Positions 1-11,581 are shown, numbered from the stretch's first letter. The stretch: DNA of 64,000 bases from Entamoeba invadens IP1 (GCF_000330505.1 NW_004443630.1:27445-91444); one strand, 5' to 3'. Notes: a model not told the origin generated them from the sequence alone. Translations and numbers: made by a program.

Positions 1-156
1 AGGAAAGTAACAAAAAACAGAAAAATGATTATCCGCTATTTTTTGTTTTTTTATATTAATATATAAGTGGGTAAAACCCTTAATAGTACCCAAAATTAAT
101 TACTAAATTACCCACAAAATTGGTTCGAACAAACTAGAAAGTCAATAACTTCAGCC
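1..156. other. Upstream flank of the first gene
   Basis: AT-rich start of the window with the promoter of the ankyrin-TBC gene. GGTTCGAACAAAC at about 121-133 has a GAAC box about 30 bases before the ATG. Nothing else is seen. Confidence 0.4.
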
Positions 157-2207
157 ATGTCAAAGGATAACGAGAAATGTGACAACGCTGGGATCATGGA
201 CAGCAGCTCAACAGGATCTGCCACATCACATAGTACAAATCATTTTCAAAACGAAACAAAACCAAATGAAGTTGGCGAGCCACCAAAAATAGACCTTCGT
301 TCTCAAGAAAAAGCAACTGAAGAGGTCAAACATGGAAACGAAGAGAAAAACGACAATCCGATAGATGGAGAGGAATCCTTTGTATCAGACGTACAAGAAG
401 AAAAAGAAGAAAAAGTGGTAGACCCCAAAAACGAAAAAACTAAAGAAGCGCCTTTTATTGAAAACCAAACTGAAGAGGAAGAAGAACAAAATAAAGACAA
501 AAATAAAGAGGAGAAAAAAACAGAGGAATCATCGGAAGAAAGTCCGGAAAACAAGCAAGAAAAACAAAATAAAGAAACTATCGAAGACATGAGAGATGAG
601 AAGGACAACACCAACGCAAATTTAAATAAAATAGAAGATACAAAAAAAGATGAATTATCAAATAATCAAATGGATGACATAAAAAAAGAAGAAAAGAAAA
701 GTTCGTCAGAAGAAGTTAACCAACAAAACGAACCCATAATTAACACCCCTAAAGAAAGCACAATAGAACCCCCCAAAGAAGACCTTGAAAAGAAGACTGA
801 ACCAAATAAAACAGAGCCACAAAAGCCAGAAATGGGAGAAAACGAAACAAAGCAACTGATTGAGGCATGCAAAGCAGCAAACGCAGATGCTATCAAAGAT
901 CTTACAACAAACTTTGCGATCAATTATATGTACCGTTTGTTATTTTTTAAAGTACAATTTGCATATACTCATGTGTAGAAGATGATGAAGGAAAGACTTT
1001 TTTGCACCATTACTGCTCACAGAATAAAGACGATGTACTCTGTGTGAAGCCCATCAGCAATCAGCAGAACACACGATTAAAAGACAAAGCTGGGAAATTG
1101 GCTGTTGAGTACGCACTTGAAAACAAACTTGACTTATCGACCAAAATGATACTTGAGGTGAACGATCGAATGGATATTAAAGTGTGTTACGATCTTGGGC
1201 AGAACAGTGTGGAAAAACCTGATGTTGCAAACAGGTTTGGGTTCTTACATACTGATGACAAAGAGAAGTGCCAAATATACGACGTGAAGACGCTTTCCAA
1301 ACACAAAATAAAACAGGAGGAATATCGTGATGTGAAGTGGAAAAAAATGATTTCGAACTGGACTCCCACAAACGTACCCCGTAAAGTTGTTGAGCGCGTC
1401 TTAAAGGGAGCACCCCGTAAATACAAAGCGATGTTATGGAAAAAGCTATTAAACCTTGATACCATTGACGAAAAGACAAAAACTGAATTTGAGAAGTTTA
1501 ACGAAAAAGATGTGAGAAGTCCACACGATAAACAAATTGATTTGGACATCAACAGGACTTTTCAGTTGCACTACAAATATAAGGTGCGGTTTGGTGCAGG
1601 ACAAAAAGAGCTATTTGATGTTTTACATTCGTTTTCATTGATCGAACCTGAACTGGGATATATTCAAGGTATGTCGAGTGTTGTCTCGGTGTTTGTGCTA
1701 GAGTTGACGCCACTTGAGGCGTATGCTGCTACCAAAAGAATATGTGAAGAGAAATGGAAATGGAAAGACATGTTCAAAGATTTCGATTTGATACAAACAC
1801 TATGGAAAATGACGTGTGAAATCATGAAAGAGAAATACCCTGAAATGTTTGAGTGCTTTAAAAAACAAGAAATCATCGACTGCCCATACCCGTTCTTTAT
1901 ATTTGAGTGGCAATATCTCTGGTTTATTCATGCATTCAATATAGAAACGTCACTTCGTGTATTTGATTACATTTTGATGGATGGTATTGTCGCTTTAATG
2001 AGTGTAACAAACAACGTGCTCCATTACATCCATACGTACGTCCCAAAAATGAAAGGCAGTGACGAGTTGCAACAAAAACTCAAAACACCGCTCTGTCTCC
2101 TTCCACCAGAAAAGATGCCAACAGCAAACATGTTTATGAAATCATTGGAAGAGCACAGGCTTCCCAAAGAAGAGGTCGATGCATTGTTCAATAAGTGCAA
2201 AGTTTAA
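157..2207 (+). CDS. Ankyrin-TBC Rab-GAP protein (two exons)
   Basis: Predicted GTPase-activating protein for a Rab, acting on endomembranes. I join two exons, 157-934 and 979-2207, across a 44-bp GTTTGT...TAG intron, giving about 668 residues. Residues 1-235 are an acidic, Lys/Glu-rich, probably disordered tail. Residues about 238-320 look like ankyrin repeats; the pattern G-K-T-F-L-H-H-Y-C is only restored by the splice. A TBC domain follows (about 395-640). Both catalytic fingers are visible: I-x-x-D-x-x-R ending at Arg452, and Y-I-Q with Gln489. That indicates an active dual-finger GAP. The start is the first ATG, about 27 bases behind a GAAC box. The target Rab cannot be read from sequence. 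The TBC assignment is very secure; the ankyrin assignment is moderate. Confidence 0.88.
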
Positions 2208-2256
2208 TTTGCGAGTATAGTTTATTTTCATTTGAATGAATACAACAGCAAAACAG

Positions 2257-4245
2257 TCAATCAGAAATGAGGTGCGGCATTTCCTCAAGAACAAGTTCCT
2301 TGTCCAGCGCCAGCACAGACCGTATGAACGGTTTTGTAGTGTAAATCAGTTCAGAAAACAAGACGTATTGAATCTTTTTGTTGTGCAAACAACTTGATGG
2401 GTGGATGTGCACGGCCTTTTGAGTTGTTGTTAAATACACGTTGTTGGGTTGTTTGATTGCAACGTTATCAGGAAACCCAACTAAAAACGCCTTTTTGATG
2501 CTTTTTGCAATTTCGTCAGTGACCGCCTCATTTGTCATTTTCTTGATCTTTTCTTCTGTGCATTGTTCCTTTGCATGAGAACTTTTTAGTTCTTTATCCA
2601 ACACGTCGACGCAGTACTCGACCAATTGGTTGTGTGTAGATAGTGCAGTACTCAGCGCCTTGAAGTTCAACGCGTTTTCAACACACCACTTCTTTCGCCT
2701 ATTTACTCCAACCTTCCGAAAAGCCAAGAAGAGTGAAAGAAGCATAAAATGATCACCAAAGTCAGAGGAGTACATCTTCATTGTCATTTGTGATTTTTCT
2801 CTGACTGCTGGAGCTGACACAAAGAATTGCGTGTCCACTGCCAACATAGCAACAATACATAGAATGTGCTCCAAGCAATTTGATTGTGCTGCCGCAATTA
2901 TTGTTTTAGCGTATGGCGGCGAGACTGGCAACGCAACCATAATTTTCCCCAAATCACTGATCCTTTTGTTAACCACCGCGCCCAATTTTTCAAGTGATAT
3001 CTCTGCTCGTATAATCGAATCTTCGGGTGGTGGTTCAAGAAATTTGAATTTAGTGACATCCACGACGTTGAGCGCTTTAAGTTGTAGCACAACACCATCC
3101 AATGAGGTCCTTTGAATTTCTGGTGTTGGAGAGGGCTGGAATTTGTCAAAATTGCTTTTGGTGAACAACCTAAAACACTTTCCTGGTGCTTCTCTGCCAG
3201 CTCTACCCGTTCGTTGGAGTGACTGTGCTTGTGATATGAACATTGTTTTTAACGCCTCCATCCCAATTCGTTTGTTGTATTCTTTACACTTCATCATACC
3301 CGTGTCAACAACGTATCTTACACCAGGAATAGTAACCGATGTCTCCGCAATGTTTGTTGATAAAACGACTTTTCGTGTGCCTTCAGGAGGCGCTTGGAAG
3401 ACTAACAACTGTTGCTCTGGTGGGAGTGCAGAATACAACGGAAGTATCAACAAAGGCTTGACAGTGATTGGAGCCTTTTTGAGTCTTTCCAACAACGTTG
3501 ATTCAACTGTTTCAATAGACTCTTGCCCGGGTAAAAACACCAAAATATCACCCGTCTCTTCTGTGATGTGGATTTGAAGAATGGCATCAACTGAGACATC
3601 AATTGGGGAATCTTCCTTTTCGTCCAAATTAAAGACTTCTATCGGGTGCTGTCTTCCTGGGACTGTTAGTGTCGGTCCATTGAAAAAGTTACTGAACAAT
3701 TTTGAGTCAAGTGTAGCACTCATTATCACCACTTTTAAATCGTTCCGTTTTTCTATGATACCCTTCAAGAGTCCAATAAGGATATCAGTGTGGACTGTTC
3801 TTTCATGGGCTTCATCAAGAACAATCACTCCGTACGATTTTAAGTCGGGTTCTATCAATGCAGTTCTCAACAACATACCATCAGTCATAAATTCTATACG
3901 TGTCCGTTTCGACATTTTCTCTTCAAACCTAACACGATACCCTACTCGCTCACCAACGGTGTCGCCAATTTCTTTGGAAACTCTTTGTGCCAATGTGATT
4001 GCAGCCACACGTCTGGGTTGTGTCACTCCAATTTTCTTGTCATTTGCCAAATTGGCTTCCAACAAGAACTGTGGTATTTGTGTTGTTTTACCACACCCTG
4101 TCTCCCCCATGATGACAATCGTTTGGTTTCGTTTGATCTCCGCAATAATTTCTTTCCTTGATTTCCTCACGGGCAGCTCCTCTCGTTGTTGGAGTATTTC
4201 TTCTCGCTCACTCTGTGCAGTGGGGTGCTTCTTTTCAATTTCCAT
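2257..4245 (-). CDS. DEAH-box RNA helicase (DHX33/DHX15 type)
   Basis: ATP-dependent RNA helicase of the DEAH/RHA family, 662 residues from the first true ATG at 4245 (the frame is open to a TTG at 4260, which I reject). Motif I GETGCGKT lies at residues 47-54, DEAH at 144-147, SAT at 176-178 and QRTGRAGR at 344-351. The HA2/ratchet region and a C-terminal OB-fold follow, with the IHPSS signature near the end. The family works in pre-mRNA splicing, ribosome assembly or RNA quality control. The compact N-terminus and overall layout resemble DHX33 or DHX15/Prp43 more than the large Prp2/16/22 types, but the exact orthologue needs a tree. It is transcribed convergently with the upstream TBC gene, 49 bases between stop codons. 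Confidence 0.93.
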   Translation of the reverse strand: MEIEKKHPTAQSEREEILQQREELPVRKSRKEIIAEIKRNQTIVIMGETGCGKTTQIPQFLLEANLANDKKIGVTQPRRVAAITLAQRVSKEIGDTVGERVGYRVRFEEKMSKRTRIEFMTDGMLLRTALIEPDLKSYGVIVLDEAHERTVHTDILIGLLKGIIEKRNDLKVVIMSATLDSKLFSNFFNGPTLTVPGRQHPIEVFNLDEKEDSPIDVSVDAILQIHITEETGDILVFLPGQESIETVESTLLERLKKAPITVKPLLILPLYSALPPEQQLLVFQAPPEGTRKVVLSTNIAETSVTIPGVRYVVDTGMMKCKEYNKRIGMEALKTMFISQAQSLQRTGRAGREAPGKCFRLFTKSNFDKFQPSPTPEIQRTSLDGVVLQLKALNVVDVTKFKFLEPPPEDSIIRAEISLEKLGAVVNKRISDLGKIMVALPVSPPYAKTIIAAAQSNCLEHILCIVAMLAVDTQFFVSAPAVREKSQMTMKMYSSDFGDHFMLLSLFLAFRKVGVNRRKKWCVENALNFKALSTALSTHNQLVEYCVDVLDKELKSSHAKEQCTEEKIKKMTNEAVTDEIAKSIKKAFLVGFPDNVAIKQPNNVYLTTTQKAVHIHPSSCLHNKKIQYVLFSELIYTTKPFIRSVLALDKELVLEEMPHLISD

Positions 4246-4266
4246 CCTATGAATGACCAAACCCTG

Positions 4267-4275
4267 TTTTTATAC
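4267..4275 (-). promoter_or_regulatory. TATA-like box of the DEAH helicase gene
   Basis: On the minus strand the sequence reads GTATAAAAA, 22-30 bases before the ATG at 4245. Entamoeba genes typically have a TATA-like element about 30 bases before a very short leader, so this supports 4245 as the start rather than the upstream TTG. Confidence 0.5.
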
Positions 4276-4377
4276 TTTCATGTCTTCAAATTATGGAAAT
4301 ATTTATTCAAATTTTGTATTCTAGTTTAGAGCAGTATTACATATTTATTAATCAAAACAACTGTTAAAACCCCCGAT

Positions 4378-6838
4378 TTAACAACATCCACCCTCTTTCT
4401 TTGGTGGCTTCTCTGAGCCGAGATTGATGGATACTTCTTCTGTTTTCTTTTCTTCAGTCGGCAATTCCGCAATGTTGTTTGCCAAATCTGTGAATAACTC
4501 CTCCAACCCAAATCCACTTTTCGCAGAGACTTCAAAGTATTTGATCCCAAGCTTCTTTGCTTTGTCTTCAGCTTCTTCCTTGGTCACAACACGTCCTTCA
4601 CCTAAATCAATTTTATTACCAGCTAATACAATGACTCGCTTCTCTTCGTATTTTTTGCACTCCTCTATCCATGTCTCGACGTTCTCAAAGCTCTGTCTAT
4701 TCGATACATCAAATACAATAACTCCTCCAAGCGCACTTCGGAAATAATTTGAAGAAAGTGTTGCAAATCTCTCTTGTCCAGCGGTGTCCCACTACTCTTT
4801 AGTCTTGAGTTGCAAATTACTATATTTATGAATAAACAAACGAGTTGTAACTTCACTGTCTTGTCTTTCACCACAATGTCCTTTGACCCAACACCAACAC
4901 CAACAGTGCTTTTTGTCATATCACTGAATTCGTTGGTGGTGTATCTGTTCATGCAGCAAGTTTTTCCCACTGAACTCTCACCAATCATAATAATTTTCAT
5001 GGTCTTCGAAGTGACGCCATCACCAACAACAATTTGAGTGTCTGCCTTTGTCTTTGTTGGTTCAACTGGGGCGATTTTTTCTTCTTTTTTCTCTTCGACT
5101 TTGACCTCGGCTTGGACTGGGACAGACGACACTTTTTGTTCTTCTTCTTTGATAGCCTTTTCGTCATTTGCATTTTCAATGGCCACTTCTGTCAAAGTAG
5201 TATTTGTTGTTCTTGGTGTTCGGTTCTTTGGAAGTGGAATATTTTTGCGAGAATCAATTTTTTGTAGTTCACCAACACTGTCTTTCTTTTCATGTGAAAC
5301 TTCTTGTGCTTGTTTTTCGGCTGCCTCCTTTTCTTTTTGTACTCTTTCTACTTCAGCTGCCTCTTTAGCAAGCCGCTCCTTTTCTTCTTGTTCCGCTTTC
5401 TCTTTTGCTAATTTTTCTTGCTCTTCTTTTTCCTTCTGAAGTTTCTCTGCTGTTTCTTGTTCAGCCTTTTCTTTTGCAATTCTTTCTTGCTCGGCCTTTT
5501 CAGCGGCTTCCTTCTCTTTTGTAAGTCTTTCTTCCTCTTCTTTTGCTTTGGCTTCTGCGGCTTCCTTTTCAGCCTTCTCTTTAGCAAGCCGTTCGGTTTC
5601 TTCCTTTTCAGCTGCAATTCTTTCTGCCTCAGCCTTTTCGGCTGCCTCTTTTTCTAATTTTTCTTTTTCGAGTCTTTCTTTCTCTTCTTGTTCAGCCTTT
5701 TCTTTGGCAATTCGTTCTTGTTCTGCTTTGGCTTCAGCCTCTTCTTTTTCCTTTTGTAATCTTTCCGCCTCGGCTTTTGCTGCAGCTTCTTTTTCAAGTC
5801 TTTCCTTTTCTTCTTGTTCTTTGGCGATCCTTTCTTGTTCCGCTTTTTCAGCCGCCTCTTTTTCTTCTTTTTCCTTTTGAAGTCGTTCAGCTTCTTCTTT
5901 CTCAGCTTTTTCTTTTTGTAATCTTTCTGCTTCAGCCTTTTCTGCCTCTTCTTTAGCAAGCCGCTCCTTTTCCTCTTGTTCAGCCTTTTCTTTTTCTATG
6001 CGTGCTAAGTGTCAATATACATTAATACTATTTGTGTGATGTAAATGAGATAAACAGATACGCAATTTTTTAAAACTTTGTACTATCTTCACAATTATTA
6101 ATACAACACTCAATGTGATTAATAATTTGTTATATTTGCCTTCTAAAATCATAAAGTTGATAAAAACAAACCCGCTTCTTCTTTCTCGATTCTTTCCTTT
6201 TCTTCTTTTTCCTTTTGAAGTCTCTCTTCCTCGGCCTTTGTTGCAGCTTCTTGCTCCTCTTTTTCTTTTTGTAATCTCTCCGCCTCAGCTTTTGCTGCCT
6301 CTTCTTTTTCAAGTCTTTCCTTTTCTTCTTGTTCAGATTTTTCTTTAGCAAGTTTCTCTTGCTCAGCCTTTTCAGCCGCCTCTTTTTCTTCTTTTTCCTT
6401 TTGAAGTCTTTCTTCCTCCTCTTTTGCTTTGGCTTCAGCCACCTCCTTTTCTTCTTTTTCTGCCTCGGCTTTCTCAGCTTCTTCTTTTGCAAGTTTTTCC
6501 TCCTCCTCTTTTTTCTTTTGTTCTTCCTCTTCTTTGGCCTTAGCTTCAACGGCTTCCTTCTCTTGTTTCATTTTTTCTTCGTCTTCAGTTTGTTGCTTCT
6601 CTTCTTCGGCTTTTGGTTCTTCGGTCTTAACCTCTTCGGGTTTTGCTTCCTCGACCTTTGTTGCTTCTTCAGGTTTTGCTTCTTCCTCAGCCTTTTTTTC
6701 TTCAGTTGGAATTTCCTTGTTTTCTTCTTCTGGGACATCTTCTTGTTCGACGACCTCTTCAACAACTTCTTCTGGCTTTCCTTCCTCTTTTTTTACAACC
6801 TTCTTCGTCGTTTTCTTTCCTTTACGTCCTTTTGGCAT
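4378..6838 (-). CDS. Giant coiled-coil Rab GTPase (three exons)
   Basis: One gene of three exons: 6838-6172, 6004-4842 and 4791-4378. The introns of 167 and 50 bp both start GTTTGT and end TAG, and phases agree at both junctions. I checked exon 2 codon by codon and found no stop. The product is about 747 residues. Residues 1-20 are basic, and about 20-500 are Glu/Lys/Ala-rich with repeated A-E-R-L-Q-K-E-K-like heptads, a long charged coiled coil. Residues 557-747 form a complete Rab: GESSVGKT (564-571), switch-I Thr, WDTAGQE (611-617), NKID (669-672), SAK (699-701) and a C-terminal GGCC for double prenylation. Switch I reads T-V-G-V-G-V, where Rabs usually have Asp or Glu at the second last position. 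It is probably a membrane-anchored Rab tethered to a rod, comparable in design to animal Rab44/Rab45/CRACR2A. Confidence 0.87.
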
Positions 6839-7423
6839 TATTAACTGTCTTTTCAGTTCTTTTTTCTCAAGAGAGGATTGAGGAGTGTGTTCTATTTTTT
6901 ACCTTACTAAATTCTGTTCGTGCTATTCACATACCAAAGTAGAATTATTGCCTTCAAATTTCAATTCCTTATTATTATTCGTATGACAATCCAAGGGTTT
7001 TTACTGTTCCAAATAACTTGTTTTTTTTTATTAAACATATAGTATACCAACTTAACTATTTCCTTTTCTCTTTTATTTGTCACTTTTCTTTATTTCTTTA
7101 ACATTTTTTTCTTTTATCTTCCTTCTCCTTTGATGTGGAGAACTAAAAGTAGATCTCATATTCGGGGTATATTTCTTTTTTTTTTCAAATTTTTGTGATT
7201 TTTTTCAAGTTCTTGATCTTACTAAAATTCGTCAAAACATCATTTTTTTTTTTTATAAATAAATAAAAGAGCAAAAAAATCCCCCTTTTTTGCTCTATTA
7301 TTTATTTCTAGTTGTTCAAATTAAAAATTATTATTTATATAAGAAAAGACAACAACAATAAAAAGTTATAAAATAATAAACAAAGTAATAAATTGAACAC
7401 CAAAAGATCAAACATTTACTCGA
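6839..7423. other. Intergenic region, AT-rich
   Basis: A 585-base gap between the divergent coiled-coil Rab and TBC genes. It holds long T-runs near 7180-7250 and several TTTATT/AAATAA stretches. A local inverted match of GAGCAAAAAA with TTTTTTGCTC lies at 7269-7295, which could form a short hairpin. I see no coding potential. Both promoters must lie here. Confidence 0.6.
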
Positions 7424-8937
7424 ATGAGTAAATCCACCTCAGAAAAGATCATTTTTTTAGCTTCAAATGTAAGTGTTCAAAACGGTGATATGTCTCTTAT
7501 TGAGGGAAGTCTGACTATTACAAAGGTACACAGACCAAATCATCTCCGCTTCGATTTTCACACCGACACAAAACACACAAAAATCGTTTTCGCGTTCTGC
7601 TTTTCAAGTGATGATCTTACCACAATCCATTTCACTTATCCTATTCAAAAGTACACTACAATCACTTTCACCACAAAAGACGAGACCAAGAAACTTCCAT
7701 CTCTATTTATTCCTCGTGGTTCAGATATTCCCTCTGCAATACTCAATACCATTATAGAGCACAGTGAATGCACTGTCGTCCCGTTCGTTTCTTTTGTATT
7801 TTGTATAGTTGTTTCAATTGTATGCAGTTATCTTTTTATATGAACGATTTGACAATCAGAAAAGATGATACCCCAGACGTATACCTTGTACACAAACGTC
7901 TCGGTTCAACTGATGACTTCATTGTGCCTCATGCGGTCGATCTTAATGAGATCAAGCCAGTTGGCTTAAAAACTGTCATGTCGTATAGTGCACCCGACGG
8001 CAGCTTTTCAAAAGAGTCGGAAGAAGACATTAGAAAGACTCTCTACATAAGTGGTGTTGAGGCTGATGCGCGGCCATTTGTTTGGAAATTAGTTCTCGAG
8101 TATTATCCTTTTTCATCGACTTCATTACAACGAGCAGAAATAGATCAAAAGAAAAAGGAGCAGTACTATAAAATTAAGTCGCAGTGGCAGCTTTTTGAAC
8201 CCGAGCAGCTCCACAATTGGGACACATTAATGAAAACTTTAAACCAAATTGAAAAAGACGTCACGAGGACGGACAACAACAAACCCATCTTTATGAATCA
8301 CCCAGAAAACGTCGAAAAATTGCGGAGTGTATTAAAGACTTACGCTATATACAATTTTAAAGTGTTGTATGGACAAGGTTTGTTATAATTATGTTGACAA
8401 ATTAATAAACGTTGACAATAAGGAATGTCCGATTTATGTAGCTTAGTTATGAACATTGCAACAGAAGAACATGAAATCTTTTGGTTATTCAAATTAGTGA
8501 TGGATGTCATCTCGCCGTATTACTTACACGATGAAAACCTTCGTAAAAAATCGTTTGATGAAGTTGGACAGATCATCAAATTTGTGAATCCAGGTCTCTA
8601 CGATTACTTTGAGCGAACAAAAGTTGAGTATAGTTTTTGCTACAAGTGGATTGTTTTACTCTTCAAACGTGATTTTGAGCCAGCAGAGTGTTTGCGTGTG
8701 TGGGACTTTTTCTTTGCCTATCCCAAACGCAAGTTATATCTCTTTTTCACTTCTGCTATAATCTTAGAGCATGCAAAGTCCATTGTTCAAGAGCAAAAGA
8801 CGTTTTCAGGGATGATTGAATTACTCCAGAACCTTCACAAGAAGATTCCCGCTGAGTTAATATTTAGTACCGACATCATCTTTCAGCAATTTAGTCAATT
8901 AGCAAACAAAGAAGTTTATGCAGATCTATTGAAGTGA
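7424..8937 (+). CDS. TBC-domain Rab-GAP, TBC1D15-like (three exons)
   Basis: Second TBC-type Rab-GAP, about 475 residues. Exons are 7424-7786, 7828-8377 and 8423-8937. Intron 1 is unusual (GTTTCT...CAG, 41 bp) and its boundaries are less certain. Intron 2 (GTTTGT...AAG, 45 bp) is firmly placed because it restores the family signature Y-G-Q-G-M-S-D-L. The N-terminal 160 residues resemble the beta-rich lipid or effector-binding region of TBC1D15/TBC1D17/Gyp7 proteins. The TBC domain begins near residue 190 and has both catalytic fingers: I-x-x-D-x-x-R at 262-268 and Y-x-Q with Gln304. The gene is divergent from the coiled-coil Rab gene upstream. I do not infer that they work together from this alone. 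Confidence 0.85.
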
Positions 8938-9155
8938 TCCCATGAATTGAATTTACATGTTTCATTAAGAATTAAATCATTGTCTTGACTATACAGTTCT
9001 TATGGAAAATTTTTATGTTTCTTATTTTATATTTATGTTAAGAGACAACGGAATTGAGAATAATAATAATTCTTCTTACATGAAATTTCTCCAATTTGAG
9101 AATAATTTGTGGTGATAAAAAAGAGGTGAATAACAACGAAAACCCAACAATTTAA

Positions 9156-9839
9156 TTAGAAGACAAGGACTAATACCGCGAGAGCAAGAGATACTAAAAG
9201 AGTCTCAGCGCCATTTTTGCAAATCTGATAACATGAGGGGCAAGTCGAGTTTCTGCACTGTTTAATAGTTTGTTGCATTGGAGCGATGTCTGAGTATGTG
9301 CAGTTATTTTTATCGTAGCAGTCGGTCTTTTTCGAAAGAGCTCTGCAGATATCAGCTGAAGAAGGTGTCTTGTGGAGTGCAATTTCCTGTTGGTAGACCA
9401 TATCGCATCTTCTTTGTTGGATAGCTCCACACTTCGGGTCGACAAAATTGCAAAACTTGCACTTCAAGTTGTTGCAGACCTCGTCCAACGCCTCCATCAA
9501 ATCAGTGTCATTCGAACAGTCGTAGGTGTTTGTGACCGAGTCTGACATTGTTTCAAAACAGTCACATGGATCTTCGACAACAAGTTGTGGTTGAGATCCA
9601 CTCCAACCTGTTGGGACAGTACATTGTTGGTAGGTCATATTTGGTTGACGTGGGACATGGAACCAATTGGGGTCAGAAGGATATTTTGTGTTCTCGACAC
9701 GCGACAAACATTGGTATAAAGTACTCCACGTTCCTGAGAATGAATCGCACTTTCCATTCACATGACAACATCCACATCCTGAATAATCTGCACCAAAAGC
9801 GGTCAAAGAAAGTAACATCAACATCATAACGTTCTTCAT
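9156..9839 (-). CDS. Cys-rich secreted protein, likely GPI-anchored
   Basis: Unrecognised surface protein of 227 residues. A signal peptide is clear (residues 1-16, hydrophobic, cleavage near A-F-G-A). The mature part has about 21 cysteines and four N-glycosylation sequons (N-M-T, N-D-T, N-C-T, N-S-T). The last 17-18 residues are hydrophobic and follow K-N-G-A-E, a plausible GPI attachment signal. This build is typical of amoebic surface glycoproteins, but I cannot match it to a named family. The start is the first ATG. No intron is needed. Confidence 0.75.
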   Translation of the reverse strand: MKNVMMLMLLSLTAFGADYSGCGCCHVNGKCDSFSGTWSTLYQCLSRVENTKYPSDPNWFHVPRQPNMTYQQCTVPTGWSGSQPQLVVEDPCDCFETMSDSVTNTYDCSNDTDLMEALDEVCNNLKCKFCNFVDPKCGAIQQRRCDMVYQQEIALHKTPSSADICRALSKKTDCYDKNNCTYSDIAPMQQTIKQCRNSTCPSCYQICKNGAETLLVSLALAVLVLVF

Positions 9840-10931
9840 ATTCTTTGTTGTTTGGAGTTCACTCTATTTTCGACTTTCGTTTCAATTTGTGATAATTCAA
9901 ATTCTATATTTTTATTATTCTTTTACTATTCCTTTTTTCCTCTCAAAAGTTTTCTTTTTAGTTCAACTTGAAATTTCAAGTTTTGAACCACTTTCTCTTA
10001 CAATCACGGGAAACTCCTTCTTCCCATCTCGGCAAATTCTTTTTTGTTTTTTATTATTTCCATTCTTTCACCTTGTGACATTCCCTTTTTTTGGCAGTTC
10101 AATTACCTCCTATTTTTTTGAACATTAAATCCCACTTTTTGACTATGATACTCGAGAGAAAATTAATTCTTGGTAGTTTTGGTTTTGAAAATGTCAGTTC
10201 ACTCCCATTTCTCCTTTTTTTTCTTAATACAAATTTGAACAAATAGTTGAATTTCATCGATAATAAGTTTAAATTGTTCCCAAATATGCATCATGTGCTA
10301 AGTTATACTTTAAAAACCAATAAATTCCACTCTTATTATTATTTTGAAAACAATTGTTATAAAATCAAACTCTTTTTTTGATTATGATATCCATTTTTGG
10401 GTGTTTTAAATCAATACAATTTTTTCTTAACATAACGGGCTTTTCTTGATTCCAAAAAAAATTCGCCTCAAACGAATATCAATACGTTGTTATATTTATT
10501 TAAAGTTTAGTTACTATTTTATTACAGTTCGTCCATTAAACCTTCGCCCAGCAAATTAGCCTTGGCCTAAAGAAAAACTAATTATTTTCTATTGTGAAAT
10601 GAAACTAATAAATTATACTTATGAATAAGTCAATTTTCTAAAATATTTGTTTTTTTAGTAAAAACCCGTGTTTTTAAAGAAAAATATAGGAATTTCTTTG
10701 GACTAAAGTTCATTTTCCTAACTGTATTATTTATTTTATATTTTTCTTGTAATAATTACAAAAAAATAAACGATAATCAGAAAAAAAGGGTAATAATATA
10801 GTAATATTTATAATATAATAACCCAAATACAAGTAAGTAGATGTAATGGTTAACGTAACTATATAATATGATAAAAAAATAGAAAGAAGTAATAACCACC
10901 TACTGAACAACATTAGCATTTGTTTAGACAA
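9840..10931. other. Long AT-rich intergenic region
   Basis: About 1.1 kb without a credible gene. Short open frames here are rich in Phe, Ile and Tyr with no family signature, as expected of AT-rich noncoding DNA. It contains the divergent-looking upstream region of the Cys-rich protein and the 3' region of the small membrane protein gene. Confidence 0.6.
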
Positions 10932-11441
10932 TCAAGCAGAAGAGACTCTTTTTCTCTCCATGTCGTGTTTCAGTTTTGAAGCTTGTTGAGCGTTCACGAG
11001 GTCGACATTAAGTTTTGCGATTTCATCCTTGAGGTTAGCCTGTACAAGAGGATCAGACTCGAGTAAAAGTGCTTGTTGCTTTTTGAGGATTTCTTCGGTT
11101 ATGTTTTGTTCTCTCAGAACAAAGTCGTTGAGTTCCATCCCGACTGCTGTTGGTGCGGTGCTTTGTTTTGGTATTGCGGACATTCTTGGGAGTGCCTTGA
11201 TATATTCAGATTTTTGTGAGATTGGAGCGGCGGTTGGGAACATTCGCGGTACAACTTGTTCCTCCTCCACAAACAGATTTGAAACGAGGCAGCACACCAA
11301 GAAGCACAAGAAGAATGTCACTGAAGTATAGACCATTCTGTGTTCCTCTGTTGAATACGAGTAAACGGGATATGTTGGTGTAAAAATGACCAAACAACAA
11401 AGGATCAACAATAAAAATTTGACAAATGAGGGTATTTTCAT
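10932..11441 (-). CDS. Small two-TM membrane protein with coiled-coil tail
   Basis: Unrecognised protein of 169 residues. Two hydrophobic segments are visible (about residues 5-28 and 36-58). The first could be a signal anchor. A Pro/Ala-containing linker follows, then a charged helical tail from about 100 to the end, rich in Glu, Lys, Leu and Gln, that probably forms a coiled coil. The design suggests a cytosolic coiled coil fixed to a membrane by a hairpin. I cannot assign a function. The first ATG is used, and the frame is otherwise unbroken. Confidence 0.65.
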   Translation of the reverse strand: MKIPSFVKFLLLILCCLVIFTPTYPVYSYSTEEHRMVYTSVTFFLCFLVCCLVSNLFVEEEQVVPRMFPTAAPISQKSEYIKALPRMSAIPKQSTAPTAVGMELNDFVLREQNITEEILKKQQALLLESDPLVQANLKDEIAKLNVDLVNAQQASKLKHDMERKRVSSA

Positions 11442-11581
11442 GTCTTTTACTACTCTTTTTGCAGTTTCGAGTTTTCTCTTTTCCCTTGTTTCTCTTTTAT
11501 TTTTTGAACTATATTCTTTTCTATTTTTATTCTATTTTTCTTATATGTGTCCAACATAGAAAGTCATTCAACCAACTCATG

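Noticed and set aside
5418..6549. Many open frames of 65-170 codons on both strands over the coiled-coil Rab gene.
   Set aside because: They are shadows of the purine-rich coding strand, with only Lys/Arg or Phe/Leu/Ser content. The true frame runs through all of them without a stop.
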